Under the pieces are notes generated by a model that did no database searches, was not told where the DNA came from, and saw only the letters and a program-made list of their open reading frames with translations. A stretch of DNA of 24,032 nucleotides, from NCBI GenBank assembly GCA_040878185.1, contig JBBDMS010000030.1, positions 1-24,032 on the forward strand, in the 5' to 3' direction. The position numbers and the translations under genes are program-made. Position 1 is the stretch's first letter. Every line of letters starts with the position of its first letter. This document shows positions 15,141-22,617 of this stretch, in pieces. This DNA comes from JAWXBK01 sp040878185 (GTDB lineage Bacteria; Pseudomonadota; Alphaproteobacteria; Dongiales; Dongiaceae).

Positions 15141-16049
15141 ATGAGCGAACCGGCTGCGCAGGATAATATCGGCCTCGGCGCGCTGGCGGCGGTGATCGCC
15201 GTCACCGCGCTCTGGGGTTTCAATTTCGCCGTCGTCAAGATCGGCCTCACGGCCCTGCCGCCGCTGACCTTCGTGTTCAGCAGATTCACGCTGATCGCGA
15301 TCATGCTGGCACCGTTCCTGCGCTGGCCGGACAAACGCACCTGGAAGCATCTGCTGCCACTCTCGGTCACGTTGGGCGTCATGCATTTCAGCATCATGTT
15401 CGCAGCGATGCGGCATATCGACGTCGCGACCGCTGCGATCGCGGTGCAGCTTCAGGTGCCGTTCGCGGCGCTGCTGGCCGCGGTCTTCTTCCGCGACATG
15501 TTCGGCTGGCGGCGCACGCTCGGCACCGTCGTCGCCTTCGCCGGGATCGTCATCATCGCCGGCGAGCCGCGCTTCGAGGGCGGATTCGGCCCACTTTTGC
15601 TGGTGATTCTCGCGGCCTGCATCTGGGCCTTCAGCAACATCCAGGTGAAATGGCTGGGCGACGGAATCAGCGTCTGGCGCCTCAATGGCTGGATCGCGTT
15701 GCTGGCCGCACCGCAATTGCTGGCGCTCACCTGGTTCGTGGAAGGCAACCCGTTTCCGGTTTTGCTCGACGCCGGCTGGGCCGGCTGGGGTGCCGTGCTT
15801 TACCAGTCGATCGGGGTGACGGTGATCGGCTATGGCATCTGGTACACGCTGATGCGACGGCACTCGGTCAACCAGATCATGCCGCTGACCCTGCTCGTGC
15901 CGGTCTTCGGCGTGCTCTCGGGCGTGCTCGTTCTCGGCGAGGTCCTGACCCTGCCGACCCTGATCGGCGGGGCCGCGACAGTCGCCGGCGTTGCGATTAT
16001 CGTGATCCGGCGGCCGCAACTGGTGAGCCCGCGCGCAGGGCGGGTGTGA
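15141..16049 (+). CDS. EamA-family (DMT superfamily) permease
   Basis: 302 residues, inner-membrane protein with about ten hydrophobic segments arranged as two EamA repeats (about 15-140 and 150-290). Diagnostic stretches are ALWGFNFAVVKIGL near the start, VAFAGIVIIAGEP at the end of the first repeat, and LVPVFGVLSGVLVLGE in the last. It probably exports amino acids or other small metabolites; the substrate cannot be read from sequence. The gene follows the djlA-like stop by 36 bp in the same direction, and the ribosome-binding site is weak. Its stop codon falls inside a 14-bp tandem repeat. Confidence 0.87.
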   Translation: MSEPAAQDNIGLGALAAVIAVTALWGFNFAVVKIGLTALPPLTFVFSRFTLIAIMLAPFLRWPDKRTWKHLLPLSVTLGVMHFSIMFAAMRHIDVATAAIAVQLQVPFAALLAAVFFRDMFGWRRTLGTVVAFAGIVIIAGEPRFEGGFGPLLLVILAACIWAFSNIQVKWLGDGISVWRLNGWIALLAAPQLLALTWFVEGNPFPVLLDAGWAGWGAVLYQSIGVTVIGYGIWYTLMRRHSVNQIMPLTLLVPVFGVLSGVLVLGEVLTLPTLIGGAATVAGVAIIVIRRPQLVSPRAGRV

Positions 16050-16082
16050 GCCAGCGGGTGTGAGCCAGCGGGTTTGAGCAGG
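16041..16082. repeat. Three 14-bp tandem repeats across the permease stop codon
   Basis: Two exact copies of CGGGTGTGAGCCAG (16041-16054, 16055-16068) are followed by a third degenerate copy at 16069-16082. The first copy contains the permease TGA (16047-16049), and each later copy repeats a TGA in the unit. Confidence 0.85.
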
Positions 16083-16104
16083 CAAGTCGGAGAGGGAGGC
16101 ATCG

Positions 16105-16785
16105 ATGTCGTCGCGCGTGCATTGGCGCCCCTCGCCCAATCACGATGAACGGCCGATGCCGGTCGACATTCTGCTGCTGCATTATACCGGCATGACGGAA
16201 GCAAGGGCCGCACTGGACCGGCTCTGCGATCCCGTCGCGCGCGTCTCGGCCCATTACCTGATCGAGGAAGACGGCACGCTCTGGCAGTTGGTCGAGGAAG
16301 ACCGTCGCGCCTGGCATGCCGGCGTCAGCCATTGGGCCGGGGCGACCGACATCAACGCGCGCTCGATCGGTATCGAATTGCAGAACCCGGGCCACGAGTT
16401 CGGCTATCGGGCCTTTCCCGGGTTGCAGATGCAGGCGCTGATCGGGCTCGCGCAGGGCATCCTCCAGCGCCACTCGATCCCCGCCTGGCGGGTGATCGGC
16501 CATTCCGACGTGGCACCGACGCGCAAGGAGGATCCGGGCGAGCTGTTCGACTGGCAGCTTCTGGCCGAAGCGGGCATCGGGCTGTGGCCCACGCTCGGCC
16601 ACGAAGCGCCGGATGCGGATTGGCGGATGCTGCTTGCTGCCTACGGCTACGACCTCGCCGACCCGGCGGCGGCCCTCGTCGCGTTCCAGCGCCATTTCCA
16701 TCCCGACGCCCTCGGCGCTGCGGCGGGACATGAGACCCGGCGAATCCTGGCCGCCCTCCTGAACGCGGCCGGCCGCTCCGCTTGA
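16105..16785 (+). CDS. N-acetylmuramoyl-L-alanine amidase (Amidase_2, AmpD/AmiD type)
   Basis: 226 residues. A zinc amidase cleaving the MurNAc-L-Ala bond of peptidoglycan or of anhydro-muropeptides. Amidase_2 domain spans about 5-150: LLLHYTGM (His26, zinc), a likely third-shell segment HAGVSHW (71-77), GIELQNPG (89-96) and VIGHSDVAPTRKEDPG with His133 and Asp143 as zinc ligands and Lys141 as the catalytic-site lysine. The C-terminal part (about 172-225, WRMLLAAYGYD and FQRHFHPD) looks like a small peptidoglycan-binding helix bundle. No signal peptide is visible, which favours a cytosolic recycling role like AmpD, but this is not certain. The Shine-Dalgarno sequence is GGAGGC about 7 nt upstream. 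Its stop codon overlaps the rnpB promoter. Confidence 0.87.
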   Translation: MSSRVHWRPSPNHDERPMPVDILLLHYTGMTEARAALDRLCDPVARVSAHYLIEEDGTLWQLVEEDRRAWHAGVSHWAGATDINARSIGIELQNPGHEFGYRAFPGLQMQALIGLAQGILQRHSIPAWRVIGHSDVAPTRKEDPGELFDWQLLAEAGIGLWPTLGHEAPDADWRMLLAAYGYDLADPAAALVAFQRHFHPDALGAAAGHETRRILAALLNAAGRSA

Positions 16786-16810
16786 CCTCACCCCGGGCTT
16801 CCCCTACCTC
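16782..16810 (+). promoter_or_regulatory. Promoter of rnpB
   Basis: TTGACC (-35, 16782-16787), a 17-bp spacer, then TACCTC (-10, 16805-16810) place the transcription start at about 16817-16818, just where the P1 helix of RNase P RNA begins. The -35 box contains the amidase TGA (16783-16785). Confidence 0.75.
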
Positions 16811-16817
16811 CGAGGTT

Positions 16818-17228
<411 letters not shown>

Positions 17229-17324
17229 ATTTTTACCACCCGCCACCGCCCGAACTTTGTCCCATCCGTAGGGGTCGGCAGTGCGTGCTATCCAGCATGT
17301 AGGTTCACGCCGACTCACAAACGA

Positions 17325-17339
17325 GAACAAAATAAGAAC
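17325..17339. promoter_or_regulatory. LexA-type SOS box (GAAC-N7-GAAC)
   Basis: GAAC at 17325-17328 and GAAC at 17336-17339, separated by the A/T-only spacer AAAATAA. This is the reverse complement of the GTTC-N7-GTTC operator known for alphaproteobacterial LexA. It lies 100 bp downstream of rnpB and about 105 bp upstream of the mraZ promoter. The site is the only thing I see in the 17229-17440 stretch apart from an inverted repeat, AAGAACAA (17334-17341) with TTGTTCTT (17366-17373). Which transcript it controls is not evident. Confidence 0.5.
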
Positions 17340-17440
17340 AAGTAATAAACCCAGCCGGATGGGATTTGTTCTTGAGGAGCGCTCTAAAGGGGGTCCGAAG
17401 CAGGTAAATCCTATGAAATTCCACAAGTTTTCGCCGCTAT

Positions 17441-17475
17441 CCCATTGACCCCCATATAGACCCATGATATCCCAT
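17441..17475. promoter_or_regulatory. MraZ operator: four CCCAT boxes at 10-bp spacing
   Basis: CCCAT occurs at 17441, 17451, 17461 and 17471, that is ATGGG on the other strand every 10 bp. The operator known for MraZ is a set of TGGGN repeats separated by 5 bp, the same period. The boxes flank and overlap both promoter elements, so binding would block RNA polymerase and autorepress the operon. Confidence 0.8.
17445..17473 (+). promoter_or_regulatory. Promoter of the mraZ-dcw operon
   Basis: TTGACC (17445-17450), a 17-bp spacer and TATCCC (17468-17473). This gives a leader of about 95 nt before the mraZ GTG. The elements interleave with the MraZ-type boxes described separately. Confidence 0.7.
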
Positions 17476-17575
17476 AACGGCCGGTGTGATGGTCGCCGGC
17501 GACGCCCGACAGCGCCGACGACCGCAGCCTGCGGACCCGAGGATTGCCGCGGCGAGGCCAGGGGGGAGCGCGGCG

Positions 17576-18052
17576 GTGGCGCTGTTTATCGACACCTTCG
17601 TGAACAAGGTCGATAGCAAGGGCCGGGTTTCGGTGCCGGCGCCCTACCGCGCTGCCGTGGCCGGCGTCACGCTGAACGGCCAGGCGTTTCACGGGATCGT
17701 TGCCTTCCCCTCGTTCAAGTTCGCAGCCGTGCAATGCGCCGGCATCGACTGGATCGCCGAACTCGGCACGCGCGTCGCAGAGGTCGATCTCTTTTCCGAC
17801 GAACATGACGATCTGACGGCGACTTTGTTCGCCGACGCGAAGCAGCTTCCCTTCGATGGCGAAGGCCGCATCCTGCTGCCCGAAGCGCTCGCAAAACATG
17901 CCGGCATTACCGAGGCCGCCGCCTTCGTCGGTCGCGGTGCAAGTTTCGAGATCTGGCAGCCGAAGGCGCTGGATCGTTACAAGGCCGCGGCGCGCGAGCG
18001 CGCGCTCGCCGAGCGCCGCACGCTGGCGCAGCGTTTCGGTGACAAGGCTTGA
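17576..18052 (+). CDS. mraZ: Transcriptional regulator MraZ
   Basis: 158 residues, two SpoVT-AbrB half-domains each with the conserved DxxxR: VDSKGRVSVPAPYR (Asp13, Arg17) and DGEGRILLPEAL (Asp94, Arg98). MraZ forms ring-shaped oligomers binding direct repeats upstream of its own gene and controls the division and cell-wall operon. The GTG start at 17576 is chosen because MALFIDTFVNKVDSKGR matches the family's usual beginning and a GGGGGGAG ribosome-binding site lies about 8 nt upstream; the in-frame ATGs at 17486 and 17489 would add about 30 residues of Arg/Pro-rich sequence. It overlaps rsmH by 4 bp. Confidence 0.95.
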   Translation: MALFIDTFVNKVDSKGRVSVPAPYRAAVAGVTLNGQAFHGIVAFPSFKFAAVQCAGIDWIAELGTRVAEVDLFSDEHDDLTATLFADAKQLPFDGEGRILLPEALAKHAGITEAAAFVGRGASFEIWQPKALDRYKAAARERALAERRTLAQRFGDKA

Positions 18053-19032
18053 GCGCGCCGGAAGCCCGTCCCGCAGGCGGTCATGCGCCGGTTCTGCTGC
18101 GCGAAGTCCTGCAGGTTCTCAACCCGCGCGACGGCGGCATCTATGTCGACGGCACGTTCGGCGTCGGCGGCTATAGCCGCGCGATCCTCGAGGCCGCCGA
18201 TTGCACCGTCTGGGCGATTGACCGCGATCCCGATGCGATCGCACGGGCGCGCGCCATGCCGGATTACGGTAGCCGGCTGCACGCGATCGAGGGCCGCTTC
18301 GGCGACATGGAGACGCTGCTCGCCGCGCATGGCATCGACCAGGCGGACGGCATCGCGCTCGATCTCGGCGTGTCATCGCCGCAGTTCGACGAAGCGGAGC
18401 GCGGCTTTTCGTTCCGCCAGGACGGCCCGCTCGACATGCGCATGGGCAAAGCGGGCCGCAGCGCCGCCGACATCGTCAACGACGAGGACGAAACCGCGCT
18501 TGCCACGATCTTCCGCGACTATGGCGAGGAGCGGCGCGCCCGTGCGATCGCCCGCGCGATCGTCGCGGTCCGCGGCGACGCACCGATTCGCCGCACCGCC
18601 GCTCTGGCCGACATCGTGCGCAGCGTGTTTTCCGCACGCGAACGCGGCACCGCCCGGATCGATCCGGCGACGCGCAGCTTCCAGGCCCTGCGCATTGCGG
18701 TGAACGACGAGCTCGGCGAGCTCGATCGCGCGCTGGTCGGAGCCGAGCGGCTGCTGAACGAGGGCGGCCGGCTTGCGGTGGTTTCCTTTCATTCGCTCGA
18801 GGATCGCCGCGTGAAACGGTTCCTCGCCGAGCGCAGCGGCCGCAACCAGGGCGGTTCGCGGCATTTACCGGTCGCGAAGGCCGGACCCGCGCCCACCTTC
18901 CGCCGCATCGCCGGCGAGGAGGCAACCGCCGGCGAGGTCGAGCTTGCGGCCAATCCGCGTTCGCGCTCGGCGCGGCTGCGGGCGGCCGAACGGACCGCGG
19001 CGCAGGCCTGGCAGAACGGAGGCCGCGCATGA
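18049..19032 (+). CDS. rsmH: 16S rRNA (cytosine1402-N4)-methyltransferase
   Basis: 327 residues. Methylates N4 of C1402 in the decoding centre using S-adenosylmethionine. Motifs: HAPVLLREVL (12-21), the SAM-binding YVDGTFGVGGYS (32-43), AIDRDPDA (56-63), DLGVSSPQFDEAERGFSF (105-122), DMRM (129-132) and HSLEDRRVKRF near residue 250. The start is a TTG whose last bases overlap the mraZ stop (TTGA); no ATG or GTG lies between it and the HAPVLL motif in this frame, so a TTG start is the best choice. Translation is probably coupled to mraZ. Stop overlaps ftsL (ATGA). Confidence 0.95.
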   Translation: MSAPEARPAGGHAPVLLREVLQVLNPRDGGIYVDGTFGVGGYSRAILEAADCTVWAIDRDPDAIARARAMPDYGSRLHAIEGRFGDMETLLAAHGIDQADGIALDLGVSSPQFDEAERGFSFRQDGPLDMRMGKAGRSAADIVNDEDETALATIFRDYGEERRARAIARAIVAVRGDAPIRRTAALADIVRSVFSARERGTARIDPATRSFQALRIAVNDELGELDRALVGAERLLNEGGRLAVVSFHSLEDRRVKRFLAERSGRNQGGSRHLPVAKAGPAPTFRRIAGEEATAGEVELAANPRSRSARLRAAERTAAQAWQNGGRA

Positions 19033-19394
19033 GAGGGCTCAGTCTGCTGCTCTGGACGCTGGTCATCGCGACCGCGGGCTACGGCATGTTCCAGATCAAG
19101 TTCGAGGTCCAGTCGCTGGAGAAAGAGCTGACGCAGCTCAACCGCGATATCCGGGACCATGAAGAGACGATCCGCGTGCTGCGCGCCGAGTGGAGCTATC
19201 TGAACGAGCCCGAGCGGCTCGGCACCCTCGCCGCGCGCTATCTCGAGCTTGCGCCGGTCGCGGCCGGGCAACTCGTCCAATTCGACGCGGTGCCGGAGAA
19301 GCCCGCCATCAGCAGCGTCGATGACGCTGCCTTGCCGGTGCCACAACCGCGCCCTGCTGAGGCCATTCCGGCGGTCTACGAGGACGCACAATGA
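19029..19394 (+). CDS. ftsL: Cell division protein FtsL
   Basis: 121 residues, bitopic inner-membrane protein. A short cytoplasmic tip precedes a single membrane segment (about residues 4-24, LSLLLWTLVIATAGYGMF). A leucine-zipper-like periplasmic coiled coil follows (about 28-60, FEVQSLEKELTQLNRDIRD), then the family's LNEPERLGTLAARYL stretch. A Pro-rich tail ends the protein. FtsL works with FtsB and FtsQ in activating FtsW-FtsI. Assignment rests on this architecture and the location between rsmH and ftsI, with 4-bp overlaps on both sides. Confidence 0.92.
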   Translation: MRGLSLLLWTLVIATAGYGMFQIKFEVQSLEKELTQLNRDIRDHEETIRVLRAEWSYLNEPERLGTLAARYLELAPVAAGQLVQFDAVPEKPAISSVDDAALPVPQPRPAEAIPAVYEDAQ

Positions 19395-21142
19395 GCGATA
19401 TCCAGGGATACGCACAGGACAGATTCGGTCAGGAAACCGAACGCGCGCGTCCGATGCTCGATGCGACGTTCGAGCCGACGACGCGCCGTCACATCGACGG
19501 CCATCGCAAGCGCACGCTCGAGGTCGGACATGCCCGCATCGTGATGGGCGGCGCGTTGTTCCTCGCCGTGTTCATCGCGATCGCGATCCGCCTGGTCGAA
19601 GTCGGCGGGCTCGGCCACAACCAGGAGCCGGCCATGGCCGCGACGCCGGAAGCGCCGGTCGTCGTGCAGCGCGCCGATATTCTCGACCGCAACGGCGTGG
19701 TGCTGGCGACCAACGTGCGTACCGCCTCGCTTTATGCCGATCCGCACAAGGTGCCCGATGCGGCGGCGGCGGCAAGCCAGCTCGTATCGGTTCTGCCCGA
19801 TCTCAGCGAAACCCAGCTTGCGACGCGGCTTGCCGTCGACAGCAGCTTCGTGTGGATCAAGCGCAACCTGACACCGCAGCAGCAATACGAGGTCAACCGC
19901 CTCGGCATTCCCGGTTTCTATTTCCAGTACGAAGAGAAGCGGGTCTATCCGCAGGGTTCGCTGGTCGCCCATGTCGTCGGGTTTACCGATATCGACGGGC
20001 GCGGGCTTGCCGGCATCGAACAGTCATTCGACGACGTGTTGCGCGCGGGCGCGCACCCGGTCACTTTGTCGCTCGATCTGCGCATCCAGCATATCGTCCG
20101 CCAGGAGCTGGCCGGCGCGATCGAATCGTTCGACGCGATCGGCGGCACCGGCCTTGTGCTCGACGTGAAGACCGGCGAAGTCGTTTCGATGGTGTCGCTG
20201 CCCGATTTCGATTCGAACCATCCGGCAACCGCGAGCGACGACCAGCGCTTCAATCGCGCAACGCTCGGCATCTACGAGATGGGATCGACCTTCAAGCTGC
20301 TGACCGCCGCGCTCGCGCTCGACAGCGGTCTCGTCACGATGGACTCCTCTTTCGATGCGACGCATCCGATCCGCGTCGGCGGCTTCACGATCTCCGACTA
20401 CAAGCCGAAGAACATGTTCATGACCGTGCCGGAGATCATCGTCTATTCCTCGAACATCGGCGCCGCGAAGATGGCGCTGGAAGTCGGTACGGAGCGCCAG
20501 AAGTCGTTCTTCGAGCAACTCGGCATGTTCCGCCGCACCTCGATCGAGCTGCCCGAATCGGGTCTGCCGATGTATCCCTCGGACTGGAAGCCGATCAATA
20601 CGATGACCGCCGCCTATGGTCATGGCGTGGCGGTGAGCCCGCTGCATCTCGTCAGCGCGGTCGCCGCCCTCGTCAATGGCGGTGCGATGCGCCCGGCAAC
20701 GCTGATCGCGCGCGGCGAAGACGAAGTGTTCGAGGGCAACCCCGTCATCTCCGCCGCGACGTCGGATTCGATCCGGCAGCTCATGCGCCTTGTGGTCGAA
20801 ACCGGCACCGGCCGCAATGCCGACGTGCCCGGCTATCTCGTCGGCGGCAAGACCGGAACGGCGGACAAATTGCAGGGTCGCGGCTACAGCGAGAACTCGC
20901 GCATCGCATCGTTCATCGGCGCGTTCCCGATGAACGATCCGCGTTACGTGGTGTTCGTGATGGTCGACGAACCCAAACCCAACGAATTCTCTCATGGCTA
21001 TGCGACCGGCGGCTGGGTGGCGGCGCCTGCGGTTGGAAAAATCGTCCAACGCATGGCGCCGCTGCTCGGCATCGAGCCGGTTCCCGAACCTGCAGAGGAC
21101 GAAGGCAATGCGTTACTCGTGCAGGCCAGTACGACGGAGTGA
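19391..21142 (+). CDS. ftsI: Peptidoglycan D,D-transpeptidase FtsI (PBP3)
   Basis: 583 residues. Septal cross-linking enzyme. A basic cytoplasmic N-terminus precedes one membrane helix (about 47-70). The pedestal domain has ADILDRNGVVLATN (95-108), and the transpeptidase domain carries the three penicillin-binding motifs STFK (Ser299 nucleophile, Lys302), SSN (353-355) and KTGT (487-490), with ENSRIASFIGAFP after it. The N-terminal tail of about 45 residues is longer than in E. coli. The ATG overlaps the ftsL stop (ATGA). Confidence 0.96.
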   Translation: MSDIQGYAQDRFGQETERARPMLDATFEPTTRRHIDGHRKRTLEVGHARIVMGGALFLAVFIAIAIRLVEVGGLGHNQEPAMAATPEAPVVVQRADILDRNGVVLATNVRTASLYADPHKVPDAAAAASQLVSVLPDLSETQLATRLAVDSSFVWIKRNLTPQQQYEVNRLGIPGFYFQYEEKRVYPQGSLVAHVVGFTDIDGRGLAGIEQSFDDVLRAGAHPVTLSLDLRIQHIVRQELAGAIESFDAIGGTGLVLDVKTGEVVSMVSLPDFDSNHPATASDDQRFNRATLGIYEMGSTFKLLTAALALDSGLVTMDSSFDATHPIRVGGFTISDYKPKNMFMTVPEIIVYSSNIGAAKMALEVGTERQKSFFEQLGMFRRTSIELPESGLPMYPSDWKPINTMTAAYGHGVAVSPLHLVSAVAALVNGGAMRPATLIARGEDEVFEGNPVISAATSDSIRQLMRLVVETGTGRNADVPGYLVGGKTGTADKLQGRGYSENSRIASFIGAFPMNDPRYVVFVMVDEPKPNEFSHGYATGGWVAAPAVGKIVQRMAPLLGIEPVPEPAEDEGNALLVQASTTE

Positions 21143-21147
21143 GAAGC

Positions 21148-22617
21148 GTGCAGCTTGCGACGCTTCTCGATGACGGCAGGAAGTTGCAGGGATCGGCGAT
21201 GGCAGATTTGGAAATCCGGGGACTTACGGCGGACTCTCGTGCCGTTGAACCGGGCTTCCTGTTCGCGGCGCTGCCCGGCAGCCACGCCGACGGCAGGGAT
21301 TTCATCGGCGATGCGCTGGCGCGCGGTGCGGTCGCGGTGCTCGCGCCGAACGGCACGAGCCGCCCGGCCGGTTCGGTCGCGCTGATCGAGGACGAGAATC
21401 CGCGGCGGCGCCTCGCGCAGATGGCCGCGCGTTTTTACGAACGCCAGCCCGCCACCATCGCCGCCGTCACCGGTACTTCCGGCAAGACCTCGGTCACCGC
21501 CTTCGCGCGGCAGCTCTGGACCCTGCTCGGCCATCGCGCCGCCAGCCTCGGCACACTCGGCATCGTGACGCCCGAGGGCGAACGGCCCGGCGCACTGACG
21601 ACGCCGGATCCGGTCGTGCTGCATCGCGATCTTGCCGCCCTCGCCGATGCCGGCATCGATCATCTCGCGATCGAGGCGTCGAGCCACGGGCTCGAACAAT
21701 ATCGGCTCGACGGGTTGCGGCTGCGCGCCGCCGCCTTCACCAATCTCTCGCGCGACCATCTCGACTATCACCCGGACATGGCCGCCTATTTCAAGGCGAA
21801 GCGGCGCCTCTTCTGCTCGCTGCTGCCGATCGGCGGTGTCGCCGTGCTCAATGCCGATGCGCCGGAATATGAGACGCTGCGCGATCTCTGCCGCGCCTGC
21901 GCGCAGCGGATCGTCGCCTATGGCCGCAACGGCGCCGATCTCACTTTGCTCGATACGACGCCGCACGGCACCGGCCAGCGTCTCGCCCTGCGCATCGAGG
22001 GCCGCCGGCACGACCTCGATTTCCCGGTCGCGGGTGCGTTCCAGGCGATGAACCTGCTGGCAGCGCTCGGCCTCGTGATGGCCGATGGCGTCGATGCCGC
22101 GCGCGTGCTGCCGCTGATCGGCAAGCTCGAGGGCGTGCATGGCCGCATGGAACTGGTCGCGCATCATCCCAACGGCGCACCAGTTTATGTCGATTATGCG
22201 CACAAGCCGCATGCGCTCGAAACGGTACTGGCCGCGCTGCGCCCGCACACGGCGGGAAAACTGGTCGTGGTGTTCGGCTGCGGCGGCGATCGCGATCGCG
22301 GCAAGCGCCCGGAGATGGGTGCGATCGCAACGCGGCTTGCCGATGTGTCGATCGTGACCGACGACAATCCGCGCAGCGAGGATCCCGCCGCGATCCGCAA
22401 GGCGATCCTTGCGGCGGCCCCGGGCGCCATCGAGATCGGCGACCGCGCCGAGGCGATCCGTAGCGCCATCGCGATGCTCGAACCGGGCGATCTTCTGGTC
22501 GTCGCCGGCAAAGGTCACGAGACCGGCCAGACGATCGCCGGCAAGACCCATCCCTTCGACGACAGCGCGGTTGCCCGCGCCGCCGTCGCCCAGGTTTCCT
22601 CGGGCGGTGCTGCATGA
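21148..22617 (+). CDS. murE: UDP-MurNAc-L-alanyl-D-glutamate--2,6-diaminopimelate ligase
   Basis: 489 residues from a GTG at 21148, with GGAG 8 nt upstream; a second GTG at 21139 overlaps the ftsI stop (GTGA) and is the alternative, adding three residues. Adds meso-diaminopimelate to UDP-MurNAc-L-Ala-D-Glu in the cytosol. Motifs: substrate loop ADSR (28-31), ATP loop TGTSGKTS (108-115), TTPDP (151-155), EASSHGLEQYRLDGL (176-190), the carbamylated lysine region YFKAKRRLF (Lys218), YVDYAHKPHAL (347-357) and DNPR (406-409), which specifies diaminopimelate over lysine. GHE (456-458) lies near the end. Overlaps murF by 4 bp. Confidence 0.96.
   Translation: MQLATLLDDGRKLQGSAMADLEIRGLTADSRAVEPGFLFAALPGSHADGRDFIGDALARGAVAVLAPNGTSRPAGSVALIEDENPRRRLAQMAARFYERQPATIAAVTGTSGKTSVTAFARQLWTLLGHRAASLGTLGIVTPEGERPGALTTPDPVVLHRDLAALADAGIDHLAIEASSHGLEQYRLDGLRLRAAAFTNLSRDHLDYHPDMAAYFKAKRRLFCSLLPIGGVAVLNADAPEYETLRDLCRACAQRIVAYGRNGADLTLLDTTPHGTGQRLALRIEGRRHDLDFPVAGAFQAMNLLAALGLVMADGVDAARVLPLIGKLEGVHGRMELVAHHPNGAPVYVDYAHKPHALETVLAALRPHTAGKLVVVFGCGGDRDRGKRPEMGAIATRLADVSIVTDDNPRSEDPAAIRKAILAAAPGAIEIGDRAEAIRSAIAMLEPGDLLVVAGKGHETGQTIAGKTHPFDDSAVARAAVAQVSSGGAA

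Noticed and set aside
14733..16139. 468-codon open frame on the minus strand
   Set aside because: Antisense to the djlA-like gene and the EamA permease; its His/Asp/Arg-rich composition reflects reversed membrane-segment codons.
17272..17318. Possible tRNA fragment (GTCGGC ... GGTTCACGCCGAC)
   Set aside because: The T-arm-like string is present but there is no D-arm, anticodon arm or full acceptor stem.
19249..22617. 1122-codon open frame reading into murE
   Set aside because: Only the part from 21148 has MurE similarity; the first part is out of frame with ftsL and ftsI and Arg-rich.
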